Shown here in pieces: positions 20,445-31,642 of a stretch of 64,000 nucleotides of DNA. Below the pieces are notes generated by a model, which was not told where the DNA came from, did not search any database, and was given only the letters and a program-made list of their open reading frames with translations. The first letter of the stretch is position 1; each line of letters opens with the position of its first letter. Source of the stretch: Plasmodiophora brassicae (Eukaryota; Endomyxa; Phytomyxea; Plasmodiophorida; Plasmodiophoridae); the NCBI GenBank assembly GCA_039704465.1, contig JASFAU010000006.1:1116001-1180000 (forward strand), read 5' to 3'. The translations under genes and the position numbers were made by a program.

Positions 20445-22148
20445 TCAGTGCACGCGCATCTTGAGCAGGCGATCGAGGATCTTGTCCGGTGTGACGCCCA
20501 GGACGACCTGGCGGTCCTCCTGCGCGAGCTTCAGGCGCAGGCCCTCGAGGCCTTTCTGCCGTTCGTCCTTCAGCTCCTTCTCGAGCCGGCGCAGCGCGCG
20601 CCGCAGGTCCATCTCCTGGAACTGGCGGCGCGCCCGGTCGCTCTCGATGCCGGCCGACAGCATCTCGTACTTGTCGCGGAAGAACCCCTCGATCGACATC
20701 TTCTTGTTCAGCCACTGCCGCTCCAGCTCCTGGCGCCTGGCCTTGAACGCTGCATGCTGCTGCCGCATGTAGTCCCGTTCCAGCTTCAGCGCTTCCTTGA
20801 ACACCTTCCGAACTGGGAACGGCGGTCAGCAACGCGCTGGCGACGAGGAGCGGAGGCACCCGAACGCACTCTGGTACTGCTGGATATCGCTCCTGACCTT
20901 CTTCATGATGGTCGTGTTGCGGCAGATGTCGGTCTGCACCTTGTGCAGCCAGGCCTGGTCGCGGCGGAGCTCGACGGCGCTGACCTTCAGCAGGTGCAGG
21001 CGCCACCGGTCCAGCTCGATCTCCTGCTTCCGCCCGATCGCCCGAACCTGTCGCATCAGCAGGTCTGCGGCGGCCACATGGGATCACACACAGTGTGGCG
21101 CGAGCGTTTACGCGCCCACCAACCGTTGTACAGCACCTCGCGACGCTTACGACCAGGCGAGTCCGGCGCCGACGATGGGACCGGCTCCTGCTTTCGCGCT
21201 GGAGCGCCCTTCGACAGGTGTGCAGAGGGTGCACCGTTCGCTCCTTCGTCTTGCGACGTTGTCGCGCGGGGCGACGATCGTACGTTGCGAGCCTGATCGC
21301 GACGACCGTCAGCACGGTTGCCCCCCGGGATGGGTCGCTGGCCGACCTGGTCGAGCAAGGTCGCACAGTGACGTAGGGCGATCGGGTCGCCATTGGCGAT
21401 CTGTTCCGGGGCGATCAGGGGAGCGCCGGCCATACCCAGATGCCTGGACAGGGCCCCCAGGGAGACGCGCGCGTTGTCAATGTAGTGCTGTTTGAGCAGC
21501 GGGCGCCGGACGATGTTGGGCAGGCGCTTCTTGACGATGGCCTCGGTGGCCAACGTGAACACGCTGCTGGCGTTCTCGCGCAGCTCCTGGAACGTGTCGA
21601 CGCTGGGCAGTTGCAGGCCGGCCAGCACGTCGTTCCACGACTGCAGTGATTCGACGTCGGCGACCTCGACGCCGACGTCGGACGCGTTGGCGCTGGCGCC
21701 CAGGACGGCGCTGGTACCGGCGCGCAGGCGCTTGCGCTGCAGGAACTCGATCACCTCGATGCACTGGAGGACGGCGTCCCGGTCGCCTTGACAGATGAGG
21801 TCGGCGTCGACCCCGGGCAGTGTGATGCCAATGTGCTGGCGCAGGGCGTCCAGGAAGAGCTGAGCATTGTGGCGATGGTGCTCGGGTTTGGACGGCGCCC
21901 TGACTTGTTGTCAGCGGAGCACCGGGCGGGCGATGCCGACGCCAACGTGATCACCTGTTGACGTTGGGTAGGGTTCGCCGCGTGACGATCTGGAACGTGG
22001 CGAGGAGGAAGGCGGAGACGTGCCTGGTCAGGTCGGCGAAGTCGGTGAAGGTCGTCCGGTCGCCCAGCTGCTGCAGGACGCGATGAACGCGCGCCACCAG
22101 ATGCTTCTCCAACGCCGAGTCGCTGGATGGCGCCGGCGTCGTCGACAT
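20445..22148 (-). CDS. Coiled-coil protein with N-terminal CH-like domain, CEP95-like (510 aa, four exons)
   Basis: Exons are 21955-22148, 21124-21899, 20870-21064 and 20445-20812, with introns of 55, 59 and 57 nt. Each intron carries a CTGAC- or CTGTG-type element near its 3' end. The N-terminus has a small helical domain including GVDADLICQGDRDAVLQ, which recalls the calponin-homology-like start of centrosomal protein CEP95. The C-terminal half is a long charged coiled coil (LERDYMRQQHAAFKARRQE and following). A centrosome or basal-body role is inference; the coiled coil is seen directly. Confidence 0.65.
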
Positions 22149-22304
22149 GACTGTAGTACGAGAGTGGGGAGGGACTGACACTGCCACGACTACTGGTACA
22201 CTCGGCACAGACTTACCATGCATCAGCGTGCACAACGCTGGCCTGACGCGTTCGTACATGGAAGGCGTCGTGTGTAATTTATGCGGATAGGAGAAGGCGC
22301 GCAG

Positions 22305-22742
22305 TTACGCCTTGACGACCTCCTGAGACGGCTTCGCGGCCGCCTTGCGAGGGGCAATGCGCTTCTTGGCCTGGTGGAGTTTGCGGTAGCGGGCGATGGC
22401 GTCCTCAGAGAGGTCGGGGCGGTAGAAGGAGCCCTCGGTGTCCTTCCGGATGGCGTACGCGCCACGAACATTGTGGTTCGTGACGTGTTTCGTCAGCGAC
22501 CCGGTCGTGGCCATCTTGGACGGCTTGCGGACCAGGTGGCGGCGCTTCTTGCTGAACAGAATCGTGCCGTCCTTGGACAGCTTCAGGTCGATCGCCTTCT
22601 TGTTGGCCAGGCCCGAGTACTTCTTCGCGTTCAGGTTGCGCACGTTGAACGGCTCGGCCGTCAGCGTGATGCCATGGCTCTTGCGGATGAAGCTGGACGT
22701 GTTCTTCACGATCGACCAGATCACTTCCTGGTTGGACGACAT
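22305..22742 (-). CDS. RPL28: Ribosomal protein eL28 (145 aa)
   Basis: Single exon. MSSNQEVIWSIVKNTSSFI, NVRNLNAKKYSGLAN and the Lys-rich C-terminus fit eukaryotic 60S protein eL28. Length matches. Codon usage is strongly GC3, as expected of a highly expressed gene. A TATATT box lies about 70 bp upstream of the ATG on the same strand (22811-22818). Confidence 0.95.
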   Translation of the reverse strand: MSSNQEVIWSIVKNTSSFIRKSHGITLTAEPFNVRNLNAKKYSGLANKKAIDLKLSKDGTILFSKKRRHLVRKPSKMATTGSLTKHVTNHNVRGAYAIRKDTEGSFYRPDLSEDAIARYRKLHQAKKRIAPRKAAAKPSQEVVKA

Positions 22743-23265
22743 CGCGCCTGTATACCCTCGCCGAGCTTCTGCTGAGAGCCGTCACATGTCCGTCGCGGAC
22801 TCCGCAACGCAATATATGTCCGCCGCCCTAATACCACGTACTGGCAAACAGAGCGCTACCCATCGACGGGGACATCACGCCTGCCGATCCATGTACGCGT
22901 GGCCATACGGGACCCTGCCTGGTCCATCGATCGTAATTCGAATGTATGGCGGCACCTACGACTAGCCTGCTGGGTGTTGTCGGCGCTGTAAGATGATGAA
23001 GGATTACTGTCGCCTGGGCAGCCCTGCGTCAGCACTACTTGCCACTTGCACCGATCAAACAGGGCAAGGCTGGCGATATGGTGAAACATACCTACTGTGC
23101 ACTATGTACCGAGTAGCTAGACGATACGTCGTTATCACGCGGGCCCCGAAGTTCCCTTGGCCGCGACATCGCTTCTCGCCATGGCGTCCTGTGCCCCCGA
23201 GGTTTATATTAAGTGGCAATTTAGAAGAATCGACGAAACGGGAACGGGCAGAGCGTTTGGCAGGA
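22743..23265. other. Intergenic region between RPL28 and BAR gene
   Basis: No ORF with coding character. It should contain the RPL28 promoter (minus strand) and the 3' end of the BAR-domain gene. I see no RNA gene in it. Confidence 0.4.
22811..22818 (-). promoter_or_regulatory. TATA-like box upstream of RPL28
   Basis: The minus strand reads CATATATTG about 70 bp before the eL28 start codon in otherwise GC-rich sequence. Comparable A/T octamers lie 65-120 bp before several other start codons in this window. No transcription start data are available. Confidence 0.3.
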
Positions 23266-24727
23266 TCATGTCTCCCAGTCGGCGAACAGGTCAGGGCGTG
23301 CGTTCGTGGCCTGCTTTAGGCCAGAAGGCAACTTGGCTGGCGGATCGGGTCGCCTGCTCTGCACCGGTTCGTAGGAGCCGAATGGGTCGTCGTTACGGTC
23401 CGGTTGCGCTGGACGTTCTGGTCGTCGACCTCCAACGGGCAGCGACGTGAATGGGTCGCGGGTTGGCGCCGACGAACTCAGTGTCGGATGCGTCGTCGTC
23501 GCGGTCTGGTCCCATAAATACCCGTTGGAACTCTTCCGGGATCCGCTTGGCGACTCGGGTTCCAGTACGATCGCCTGCGACGCCGATGTGCCAAACAGGT
23601 CGAACACGTTGCCGTTGTTGTTCTCCGATCGCTTCGTCTCGCCGGACGTCTTCGCCGTCGCGTCGTCATACTCGATCGTCAAGGTGGGCGCGGCAGTCGT
23701 TGCAGATTTCGACTCGATCGCCAGCGGCCGCGCCTTCTCGACAGGCTCGAGGCAGGCTCTGGCCGACGCCTGCACCAGCGCGGCAAGCTTGTCCTCGCTC
23801 TAGGTACGCATGTACTCAGCGAGATCGTCGACAAGTCAACGCAAGGCGATCGTTACCTGTACGAGTTTAACGAAGACCTCGTTGATATTCGTGAAGCGCT
23901 TGTTCCAGGCCGCCTGCATGAGCTGGCAGCACTGTTCGTTGGTCGTCTGGGGAACCGTAAGCCGGCGCACTAGCGACAAGGCAATAGGAGCAACCCGACC
24001 TGAAATTCGGCTCTCGCCTTCTCCAGCTTGCGCTCGTTGCGCTCCAGGCGTTCGGCGTCTTTCCTCGGGAACGCCCTACCTCGCGCCGTGTACTTCTCGC
24101 GCGATGCTCGAATCGACACCAGCTTGGCCTTGAAATGATCCATGCAGACGCGCGCCTCCTCCCGGGCAGCCATCTTCAGTTGCAACTAAACCGACGTCAG
24201 CCAATCAGTGCCCCAACGGCGCGATATGGCGAGATTACCGCATCGAGTTCGGCAGCCCACGCCTCGATATCGTTGATGACCTGGTCCTGGATGAGAACCT
24301 TGATGTTAGGGAGCAGGTCGTCCCGTAGCGTCTTCCTGTTTGCCGCGTTGGCCGCCGAGGCGCCCTCCAGGTACTGCCCGGAGCCATCGTACAGTCCATG
24401 AATGTTCCTGGCGACCTCGCAGGAGTTCGACGCCATCTCTTCCAGACCGGGATCAGGGCAGGAGCAGATCGACGTGCCCGCGCGTGTGTACCTTGGTAAT
24501 GCGTCATCATGCAGTTGACGCGATCGCGAAGGCCGTTGACGGTATCGCAGAGCAGGGTGATGTTCGTACGCAGGTTGGAGTATACAGCATCGTTCGTGAT
24601 GGCGACCTGGCCAAGCTTCTCCAGCGCCTACGACAGCCCCGACGTCAGACTGCCCGGTAACCCGGCACGCGTTCGGCGTCGGCGTTCGGCGAACCTTCTG
24701 CTTCACGATGGAGAACGACGACGTCAT
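23266..24727 (-). CDS. BAR-domain endocytic adaptor with DxF motifs (392 aa, six exons)
   Basis: Exons are 24695-24727, 24492-24627, 24239-24438, 24000-24185, 23857-23946 and 23266-23799; introns are 53-67 nt. The N-terminal 215 residues form a BAR-like helical bundle: VKQKALEKLGQ at the start, long amphipathic helices, then NKRFTNINEVFVKLVQ. Such domains bind curved membrane. The last 170 residues are disordered and contain FDLFG, DPFTSL, DPFGSY and a terminal DLFADWE. These are DPF/DxF/DxW-type motifs that bind AP-2 or clathrin adaptors in other eukaryotes. The protein probably works in endocytosis. Amphiphysin-type SH3 domains are absent. Confidence 0.8.
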
Positions 24728-25269
24728 CGCTAGCGTGTGATGGGGCTCGAGGGTCGCGCACAGGTCGCACCACCCACACACTGCCTATTTCGGCCAAACG
24801 GATTCCGCCGCCGTCCCGTTCCTGCACCGATGCCCGTATGTAATACTTCTGAGCAGCGCCGCGCTACGTTGAATATCGCCATCGGGTCACCATCCACGCA
24901 GGCCGGCGATCAGCAACGCGACGCAACCGCCTGTCAACTTGCAGGTACAAATCGGCATATAACGGCAGCTGTAAGCGCGAACAAAGGAGAGACGAACGAC
25001 GTTCAGCAAACGTTGCGGTCCTACGTAAGCAGTGCCGCTTTCGCAGGGAGGGGGCATCGTGCGCATTGTCAAGTGTATCTGTTCATCAGGGAGCCGCCGT
25101 GAATGGTCTGCGGTCGCGGAGTTCGTGGAGCGCAGTGGAGCTGCAGACCGCCTGCGAAGCTGCAGAACCGGTCGATGCGCAGTGCCTTCTGCGGCTGCGG
25201 TACCAGAATTATTATGGTCCAGCCGCCTAATGGATTTGCGCGCGCGACGTCCAGCAGAGTAACAACAGC
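24728..25269. other. Intergenic region between BAR gene and RING gene
   Basis: This is a divergent intergenic region of 542 bp. It presumably carries the promoters of both the BAR-domain gene (minus) and the RING-H2 gene (plus). No coding or RNA feature is recognised. Confidence 0.4.
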
Positions 25270-25641
25270 ATGAGCAACGGTGTGGTCGTCGCCGCGATGG
25301 CATTTGTGCTCATCGCCACGGTTGCGTATGGCTGTTCAGACGACGACCGAGACGTATGTGCCATCTGCAGAGACGATTTACACGCCTGCCCGACGGTGAC
25401 GACAACGTGCAAGCATGCGTTCCATAGTCATTGCCTGCAGGCCTGGTTCGACCATCTGTCTTCGACAGGCGACCCGCACCACCGGTGCCCACTCTGCCAC
25501 CGCGTCCTGCAGTACGTGCGCCCGCAGCGCCCGCGCCCTGCGCCTGGAATCTCCGGCCGCCTCCTCAGACTATTCTGCCGCTCCGCAGACGCAGTCATCC
25601 TCACCCTGCTCGGCCACGGGCAAGACGATGTCAATACATGA
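25270..25641 (+). CDS. RING-H2 finger protein with signal peptide (123 aa)
   Basis: Single exon. MSNGVVVAAMAFVLIATVAYG is a signal peptide or anchor. A RING-H2 domain follows directly: CAICRDDL, then CKHAFHSHCL, then CPLC, with all eight metal ligands present. Such small membrane or secretory-pathway RINGs are usually ubiquitin E3 ligases. The C-terminus is Arg/Pro-rich with one more hydrophobic patch (ADAVILTLLG). No partner domain is seen. Confidence 0.85.
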   Translation: MSNGVVVAAMAFVLIATVAYGCSDDDRDVCAICRDDLHACPTVTTTCKHAFHSHCLQAWFDHLSSTGDPHHRCPLCHRVLQYVRPQRPRPAPGISGRLLRLFCRSADAVILTLLGHGQDDVNT

Positions 25642-25957
25642 CGACCTGCGCGACATCGCCAACCTCGTTTTAATTACCCGCAGACCGTCGCACATCCCAG
25701 ATGGTGTGTGCCCCGCCGGATGTTGGATGACCCTCAGTACCGATACATAATCTTGTACCACCCACTTTGAGCGTCGTCAACACATCCGGTCTTCGGTCCG
25801 CCCGCCCAGATCGTTTCATTAAAATACATTCATCAGGTGGTGCACTGATCGAGACAGGGCGAGTGACAAGACCGGGGCGAGTCTGCAGCAGCAGCAGCAG
25901 CGGCAGCAGCAGGAGCCCGCACATTTTGTGCCCTTCGGCGCGCCGCTGCCGTCGCTG
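25642..25957. other. Intergenic region upstream of mitochondrial carrier gene
   Basis: No start codon in frame with the carrier is present in this stretch except at its end. A run of CAG/CAA triplets (about 25888-25913) lies in the carrier frame and could belong to an upstream exon that I cannot define. Confidence 0.35.
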
Positions 25958-27037
25958 ATGGCGTCGCTGCTGGCCGTGGCGACGGGCACGGCGCTCGTCG
26001 AGTCCGCCGTACTGTACCCGTTGGATTTCTGCACGACGCGCATGCAGGTCGTATGCGCTCGCCCGCTAGAGGGGTCGGCGCGCTCGGGTTGCTGACCTCG
26101 TGCCCCGCAGGTGCGACCCGATTACGTCGTGCCGCGAGGCCCATGGCGGTTGCTGCGATCGGCGCCGGTGAGGCGGCGCTGTTTCCGAGGGGTGCTGCCG
26201 CACCTGGCAGCGGTGACCGCCGTGCAGGTGCCCCGGTACCTCGTAGCGACGACGTCGTCGGCTGTCCCAGTGGACGATACCGGCCGGCTTGCCCTGCAAG
26301 GGGCGCTGGCTGGCGCCGCCGAAGCCATCGTCATCACGCCACTGGACGCGTTCAAGATCCCGATGCAAGTCGGCAGCCCTGGTCTATCTGCGTAATGGTA
26401 ACGGGACAGACGAGGGCCCATGCCCTGCTGACGCGGCGGCCCCCGAACAGGAACGATATTTACGCGACGGCGACGAGGGGTCCTGAGCGCGAATGGTCCC
26501 GTTTGTGGCGAGGGCATCTGTATACGACGCTTCGGCAGAGGTATCCCGGTTAGGTCGCGCTGGCAGCGACTGGTTCGGCTGACGCTCCACACGACCCATG
26601 TAGTACGTATGGCGCAGTGACGTTCACGAGTGTCGGTCTGCTTCGTCGCTTCTATCCAGAGGTGTACCCCCCGGTTCATGGCCCTGTTCGGGTACGTGGT
26701 TCTGACGTGTCGCTCGCGCGCGCTGCTTCAGGAGCTAACGGGGCCCGAGCTTGTGCTCTTCGGGTGCCTGACGGGAGCGGTCGCGTCCGTCCTGGGGAGC
26801 CCGTTCGACGTGCTGAAGAGCAGAGCGCAGGCCGCCGAATACGTCGTCCCGAACACGATCGCCTCGCCGAGGGATTTGTTCCGCGGCTTGTCGTCACGCC
26901 TATGGCGCGTTGGCCTTGGAACAGGTACGCGCTCGTGTCGTGCCGTGTTGGACGTGCTGCTCAGTCGGCGTCGCGCAGCGCTCGCCATGGTCGTCTCCGA
27001 TGAGGTTAGCAGATGGCTCCGTCGTCCAGCGGGTTAA
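25958..27037 (+). CDS. Mitochondrial carrier family protein (262 aa, six exons)
   Basis: Exons are 25958-26047, 26111-26368, 26410-26540, 26604-26661, 26732-26924 and 26979-27037. The three carrier signatures are all visible, one per repeat: YPLDFCTTR, TPLDAFK and SPFDVLKSR. This is the tripartite inner-membrane exchanger fold. The third repeat and the end (RVGLGTALAMVV) resemble oxodicarboxylate/citrate-type carriers, but substrate is not assignable by eye. The protein is short (carriers are usually about 300 residues), so an upstream exon may be missing. One intron is only 41 nt. Confidence 0.85.
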
Positions 27038-27254
27038 CGCGTGCACGTTGGCAAGGCCAGCTGATGCTGGGCACATTGTCTTGGTACATTTGGGGGAGTA
27101 TTTACGCCGTCCGATCTGGCAACCGCACCGTGCTGTGTCTGACGTTTGTCAAGAGATTCCACAGCAGCGGTCCACCCGTTGATCCCGTCAGCGTACCGTG
27201 CGCTCGACGGTATCGCCCTGTGGAGGATCCCACAGCATATCTGGGTCTAGCGCG

Positions 27255-28958
27255 ATGTCGGGGGCCGACTGCGTGCCCAATCCCGTATTGCATGTGAGCG
27301 GGAACCCGGAATCGGCGCCCAGGCCCGATGCTGTGCCGAGCGAACCGCCGACGAGCGCTGTCGCAATGCCAACAGGGCTTCCGCCGCAGGCACACGTTCG
27401 TCAACCATCCAGAGCAGCGGCTAACAGTGGCCCGAGTCAGCCGCTCCCTTCAGACGCGTTCCTGCTGCCGGTAGCTGTCGCGAGTTCGTCGTCGCCCGAT
27501 GGGCAACCGCAGCCTGGTCGGGGGCACGTGCGCGCGCCCTCGAAGCAGGCCGCTGCCGACCATGGCGGCGGCCGGCGTTCGATACGAACGCACGCCCGAG
27601 CCCCGTCCCGATACGTGATGGACGCCGACCAGCAAGTGCACCCGACGGCGACGTTCCAGTTGCCGAGCGGCGTGCAAGACGACGACGAACCCAGCGGTGG
27701 CCGGCCGCGAAAGGACCCGCAGGACCTCGCCCGGAAGGACAGGGCGCTGCCGTCTGCCAAGCAGGCCGCGCTGGAACAGCACATGGCTCGCTCGGCGGAC
27801 AGCCAGCTGGTCGTTGCGAGCCCAGTGCCCGAGTCCCGACACTCCAGCGGCACCGGATCGAACGGGGCATCCGTCAAGGCGGGGCCGGCCGAGCCACGCT
27901 CGATGAAGGGCGGCGAGGCGCGCCATCGCAACGGGTCGCCCGTGTCGCCCGGTGGTGACCATCGGCTTCAGGAGCGGAGGCAGGTCGTCGCTCGGTCGTC
28001 GCCCGTCGGCGTCAAGCCGCGCCTGTTCGTCTCGCTGATGATCGTGACCGACGTGGCGCTCTGCGTCTACTCCATGTACCTGAACGGGTGGCAGTTCGAG
28101 TCGTTCAGCACGAACCCGCTGCTCGGCCCGTCGTCGTCCGTCCTCGACGGGATGGGCGCCAAGGACACGGGCAGGATTCGCGCCGGCGAATGGTGGCGCC
28201 TCGTCACCGCAATGTGCCTCCACTCGTATGGGCTCGCGTCTGCGCCCGAATCGCTCGCCCCTGCCCCTGATCACGTGCTCGCAGCGGGGTCCTCCACCTG
28301 GCCGTCAACATGTCGATGCTGTGGCGACTCGGCGGCTCCCTCGAGCAGGGGTTCGGGTTCGGACGCGTCGCCATCGTCTACGTGCTCGCGGGCATCAGCG
28401 GCGACATCCTCAGCGCCCTGTTCCTGCCGATGCAGATCTCGGTCGGGGCATCCGGCGCCCTGTTCGGGTTGCTGGGCGCCCTCTACGGTTAGTCGCCGCT
28501 GCGCCCACGTTGCTGTGCCCCGCTGACGTCGTCGTTGTCGTTGCCCAGGGGACCTTGCACATAACTACAGGCTGATGGAAGGCAGCTCGTTCTGGTACCT
28601 GGTGAGTCTGGTCCTGAACACGGCCCTGGGCCTGGCCGCGGGCCTCCTGCCGCTGGTGGACAACTTCGCCCACGTCGGCGGGTTCGTCTGCGGCCTGCTG
28701 GTCGGGTCCTGCGTCCTTGTCGACCCGCATCACGCTCGGCGATCGCGGTCGATGCCATGGTACTCGGCGCCGTTGCGGATCGTGTCGGCCACGCTCGCCG
28801 TCCTCTGGTTCATCATGCTCATATGGGTGTTCGCGTGGGACGTCGACCCGAACCGCATCTGCGGCTGGTGCCGTGCGCTCGGATGCCTGCCGACGCCCTA
28901 CTGGTCGTGCTGCGTCCCCCACGTCGACCCGGCCACCGGGCGAACAGTGCCATGTTAA
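27255..28958 (+). CDS. Rhomboid intramembrane serine protease (527 aa, three exons)
   Basis: Exons are 27255-28225, 28285-28487 and 28549-28958. The N-terminal 260 residues are cytosolic, basic and Ser/Pro-rich. The membrane core starts at PRLFVSLMIVTDVALC and contains HSGVLHLAVNM, the nucleophile box GASGALFGLLGALYG with the catalytic serine, and the catalytic histidine in NFAHVGGF. These are the rhomboid hallmarks and both active-site residues are present. A Cys-rich tail follows (RICGWCRALGCLP, ending VPC). It cleaves other membrane proteins within the bilayer; its substrates are unknown. Both introns (59 and 61 nt) interrupt the conserved core, the first in HS|GVLH and the second in LYG|DLAHNY. 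Confidence 0.93.
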
Positions 28959-28991
28959 CCGGATTAAATGCACAGACCGTAGACGATTTCG

Positions 28992-30179
28992 CTATTCGCT
29001 GTACTTAATGACATTCCCGAACAGCAGGAACGCGACGACAGCGCCGACACCGATCCCGATAGCAATGCGGTTGTGGCGTTCGCGAACGAGGTCGTCTGGG
29101 GTCCGGATGGGCGCGTCCGGGGCTGGACGAACGTCGTCGTCCGGTACTTTCGCCTTGGACTTTCTTCGCCATTGCTGCATGTACAATGAGTACTGCTCGT
29201 TGATGCCACGCGTGGCGTCCGCGTCCGGATCCGCATCTGTGCCTGCAAGGACCAATGTGAGCCGCCGAGAACCGTGTGCAGAGAGCGCGTCTGCTCCCAA
29301 CCCGACCTGGCAGGGCGTCGATCATACCCTCGACTAGGTACATGGAATCGTCAATGTAGCGGGCGAGCGCCGGTGTGATCAGCTCGGTGAAATCGGGGTC
29401 CGAAACGGGGAGTCGCTGCGCCAGCAGCAGGAACGACAGCAGGGACGCATCGCACGACGTCGGGCGTGCGCCAAGGACAAACGGCCCGCCGGTCTACGCC
29501 AGCGATCAGAAGCGAACGACGAGGCAACGGCAACCTCCCCCCACCTTGTCCAGCATGTATTCGCAGGACCGGAGCGCGCGCTTGCAATCGGCCAGTATTG
29601 CCTGGTCGCTGCTACCCGCGCGACACGATCGCCGGCGCAGCGACTCGCGACGAGAAACGCGAGGCAGGATGGCGCTGACGGGGAACGGCGTAGCGCGATA
29701 CAATCCGACTGTCACACGGTTGAAGTTGTCCTCGTTCTGTGGACGTTAGGCCCGCAGGTATCGTCCGATTGCTTCGCCCCGTGGCATACCTGGAACAAGG
29801 CCAGGTCGACGACGGGTGCCAGCTGCGTCTGGCACAGGACGCGATAAACGCGCGCCAGATCGCCCAGATCGGCGTCGACCTCCTCAGCGAACCGTTCCAC
29901 AGCCTCCGACGACGCAAGCATTGTCCCATCGGCAATTTCGCAGGCGGGTAGCGACCCGGTGCTAACACGTAAATCAGCGAGGCCGGGGCAGCAAAGGCAG
30001 AGGCGATACCTCGACGTATACCCGTACGGTTCGTATTCGACGGCGTGCCTGCGTTTGGCGATCCGCAGGAGGAGAAGCAATTCCAGCGACTGCAGGTGCC
30101 ACGTCGGCAGGCCCCAGGCGGGGACGCCGACACGCGCAATCACGACGCCGCTGTCCTGGTCGTCGTCTTCGGGGCGCAT
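28992..30179 (-). CDS. Metaxin / SAM37-like outer-membrane import protein (317 aa, five exons)
   Basis: Exons are 30028-30179, 29790-29961, 29545-29736, 29307-29493 and 28992-29242. The N-terminal thioredoxin-like half has LPTWHLQSLELLLL and GSLPACEIADG. The GST-C-like half has GGPFVLGARPTSCDASLLSF, the strongest metaxin signature. A C-terminal membrane anchor (IGIGVGAVVAFLLFGNV) follows, as in metaxin-1. Metaxins are part of the sorting and assembly machinery that inserts beta-barrel proteins. Length equals that of human metaxin-1. The last exon encodes a charged linker between the GST half and the anchor. Confidence 0.85.
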
Positions 30180-30245
30180 CGTGCGCGACTGACGGCGGCG
30201 CCGACGCAGTTTCGCGAAACGTGCGCGATACTAGGGCACCGCCCC

Positions 30246-30254
30246 ATATATATT
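30246..30254 (-). promoter_or_regulatory. TATA-like box upstream of metaxin gene
   Basis: The minus strand reads AAATATATATGGGG 67-75 bp before the metaxin ATG. It lies in the 86-bp gap to the stop codon of RAD51C on the same strand, so it may also serve as that gene's 3' A/T-rich element. Confidence 0.3.
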
Positions 30255-30264
30255 TACAAGAGGA

Positions 30265-31642
30265 TCAGTACAGGTCGGGGGCGACGGGGGCGATGCCGGA
30301 CGCGGTGACGGTGAATTCCGCGGAGTCGTGCTTCTGGCTGGGCGACTTGACGATGGTGGCGCGGCGCCCGGCGCCCGAGACGCGCTTCAGGATGAGGCGC
30401 GTGTTGGCGACGTGCGCCCAGCTGGGGCCCAGCGCCGGGACCAGGGTCCGGTCTGACGCCGTGGTCATCTGGTTCGTGATGACCACGGCGACGTTGCGAG
30501 ACTGCGCGAGGCAGGCCAATTGCTGGCCCAGGGTTGCCAGGAGGCGTGTGCGCAGCATCATGTCGGGGATCTGATGTCGCATGTGGAACGCGACTGAATC
30601 CAGCACTGCGGTTCGACGGTTAGGGACGCGTGTGCAGGCCTGCAACAACGCGACGGGCCTCACCGAGCAGCCGAACCTGTGGGTGCTCGTCGAGAAAGGC
30701 AGGAAGGGCGCGGACGACAGCGAGTTGCTCGCTGGCACTGTGGACCCGGTAGACGTGGACCCGTCGCAGGAGCGATTCAGCCGACAGGGACGTCGCCGAC
30801 GGGCTCTGCCCCCGCAACCGGGCGACCAGCGATTCCGCCATCTGAACAGAATCGCGTTACGACGACGGACCCGGTGGAAGAATGCAAAGTCACTGCCTGG
30901 TGTAGCCGAAGCGGCATCATGCCGCCTTCAGCATCTGTGTCACCAATACGGGCGTCATTGCCCACGAGACAGCGGGAGACGCGCGAGCTTGCCTATGTAA
31001 ACGGCTTCACCTTCGACGCCGTGCAGGTCCTTGGGTATCTGAACGGTGCATGCCAGCTCCATGCTGTGCATCGCAATTGTCAAACACGGGGCCGACGAGA
31101 CCGACCGGGGACGCCCGACTACCATAGCTGGGTCTTGCCGACGCCTGGCAGGCCGCACAGCTCCGTGATCTGCCCGATCTGGCATCCGCCCCTGTTGACC
31201 AACGGTCAGGGACGCAGGCAGGCAGGCGAGCAGAGGCGGACACCGGCACCCCATGATCGTATCCAGGTCCGGGCACAGGCTAATGATGCATTCGACGTTA
31301 CTGCGCTGCCGAAGAAGGTCCAGCGCAGACACGCCCCTGAAATCGCTGGGCATCGCCACACTGGACACCGACGACCCCATCGCGTCGCCTCTGGGCACCT
31401 CATTCCTGGCCGCCTTCATGATGAACATCTGCACACGCGGGTCAGCATCGTCCTCACACCACCACGGGGCAACGAATGCCGACCGCGCGATCCCGCCCGA
31501 TCTGCAGACGGTCGGCGAGGTCAGCGGGCCGCACGCCGCACACGTCGTCGACGGACGCGAGGCCGGACGCGCGCAGCGCCGCCACCTCCTCGACGGACAC
31601 CCCATGGCACTGCAGGTAGTCGACAGGCAACCCTAGCGCCAT
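30265..31642 (-). CDS. RAD51C: RAD51C recombinase paralogue (345 aa, seven exons)
   Basis: Exons are 31484-31642, 31250-31428, 31123-31191, 30993-31063, 30894-30934, 30664-30841 and 30265-30605. The N-terminal helix-hairpin-helix region is followed by the Walker A box GLPGVGKTQL, then CMELACTVQIP, EAVYI, Walker B VRLLVLDSVAF, and the C-terminal ALGPSWAHVANTRL with SPSQKHDSAEF. These place it in RAD51C rather than RAD51. It acts in homologous recombination and crossover resolution. The fourth intron (30935-30992) has a GC donor (ATAG|GCAAGC) and a normal AG acceptor; all other introns are GT-AG. Frame and family motifs are continuous across every junction. Confidence 0.93.

Noticed and set aside
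31287..31399. An extra intron in RAD51C between ARNE and GVSALD
   Set aside because: The frame is open through this region and matches the variable linker of the family. The proposed splice would leave the wrong phase.
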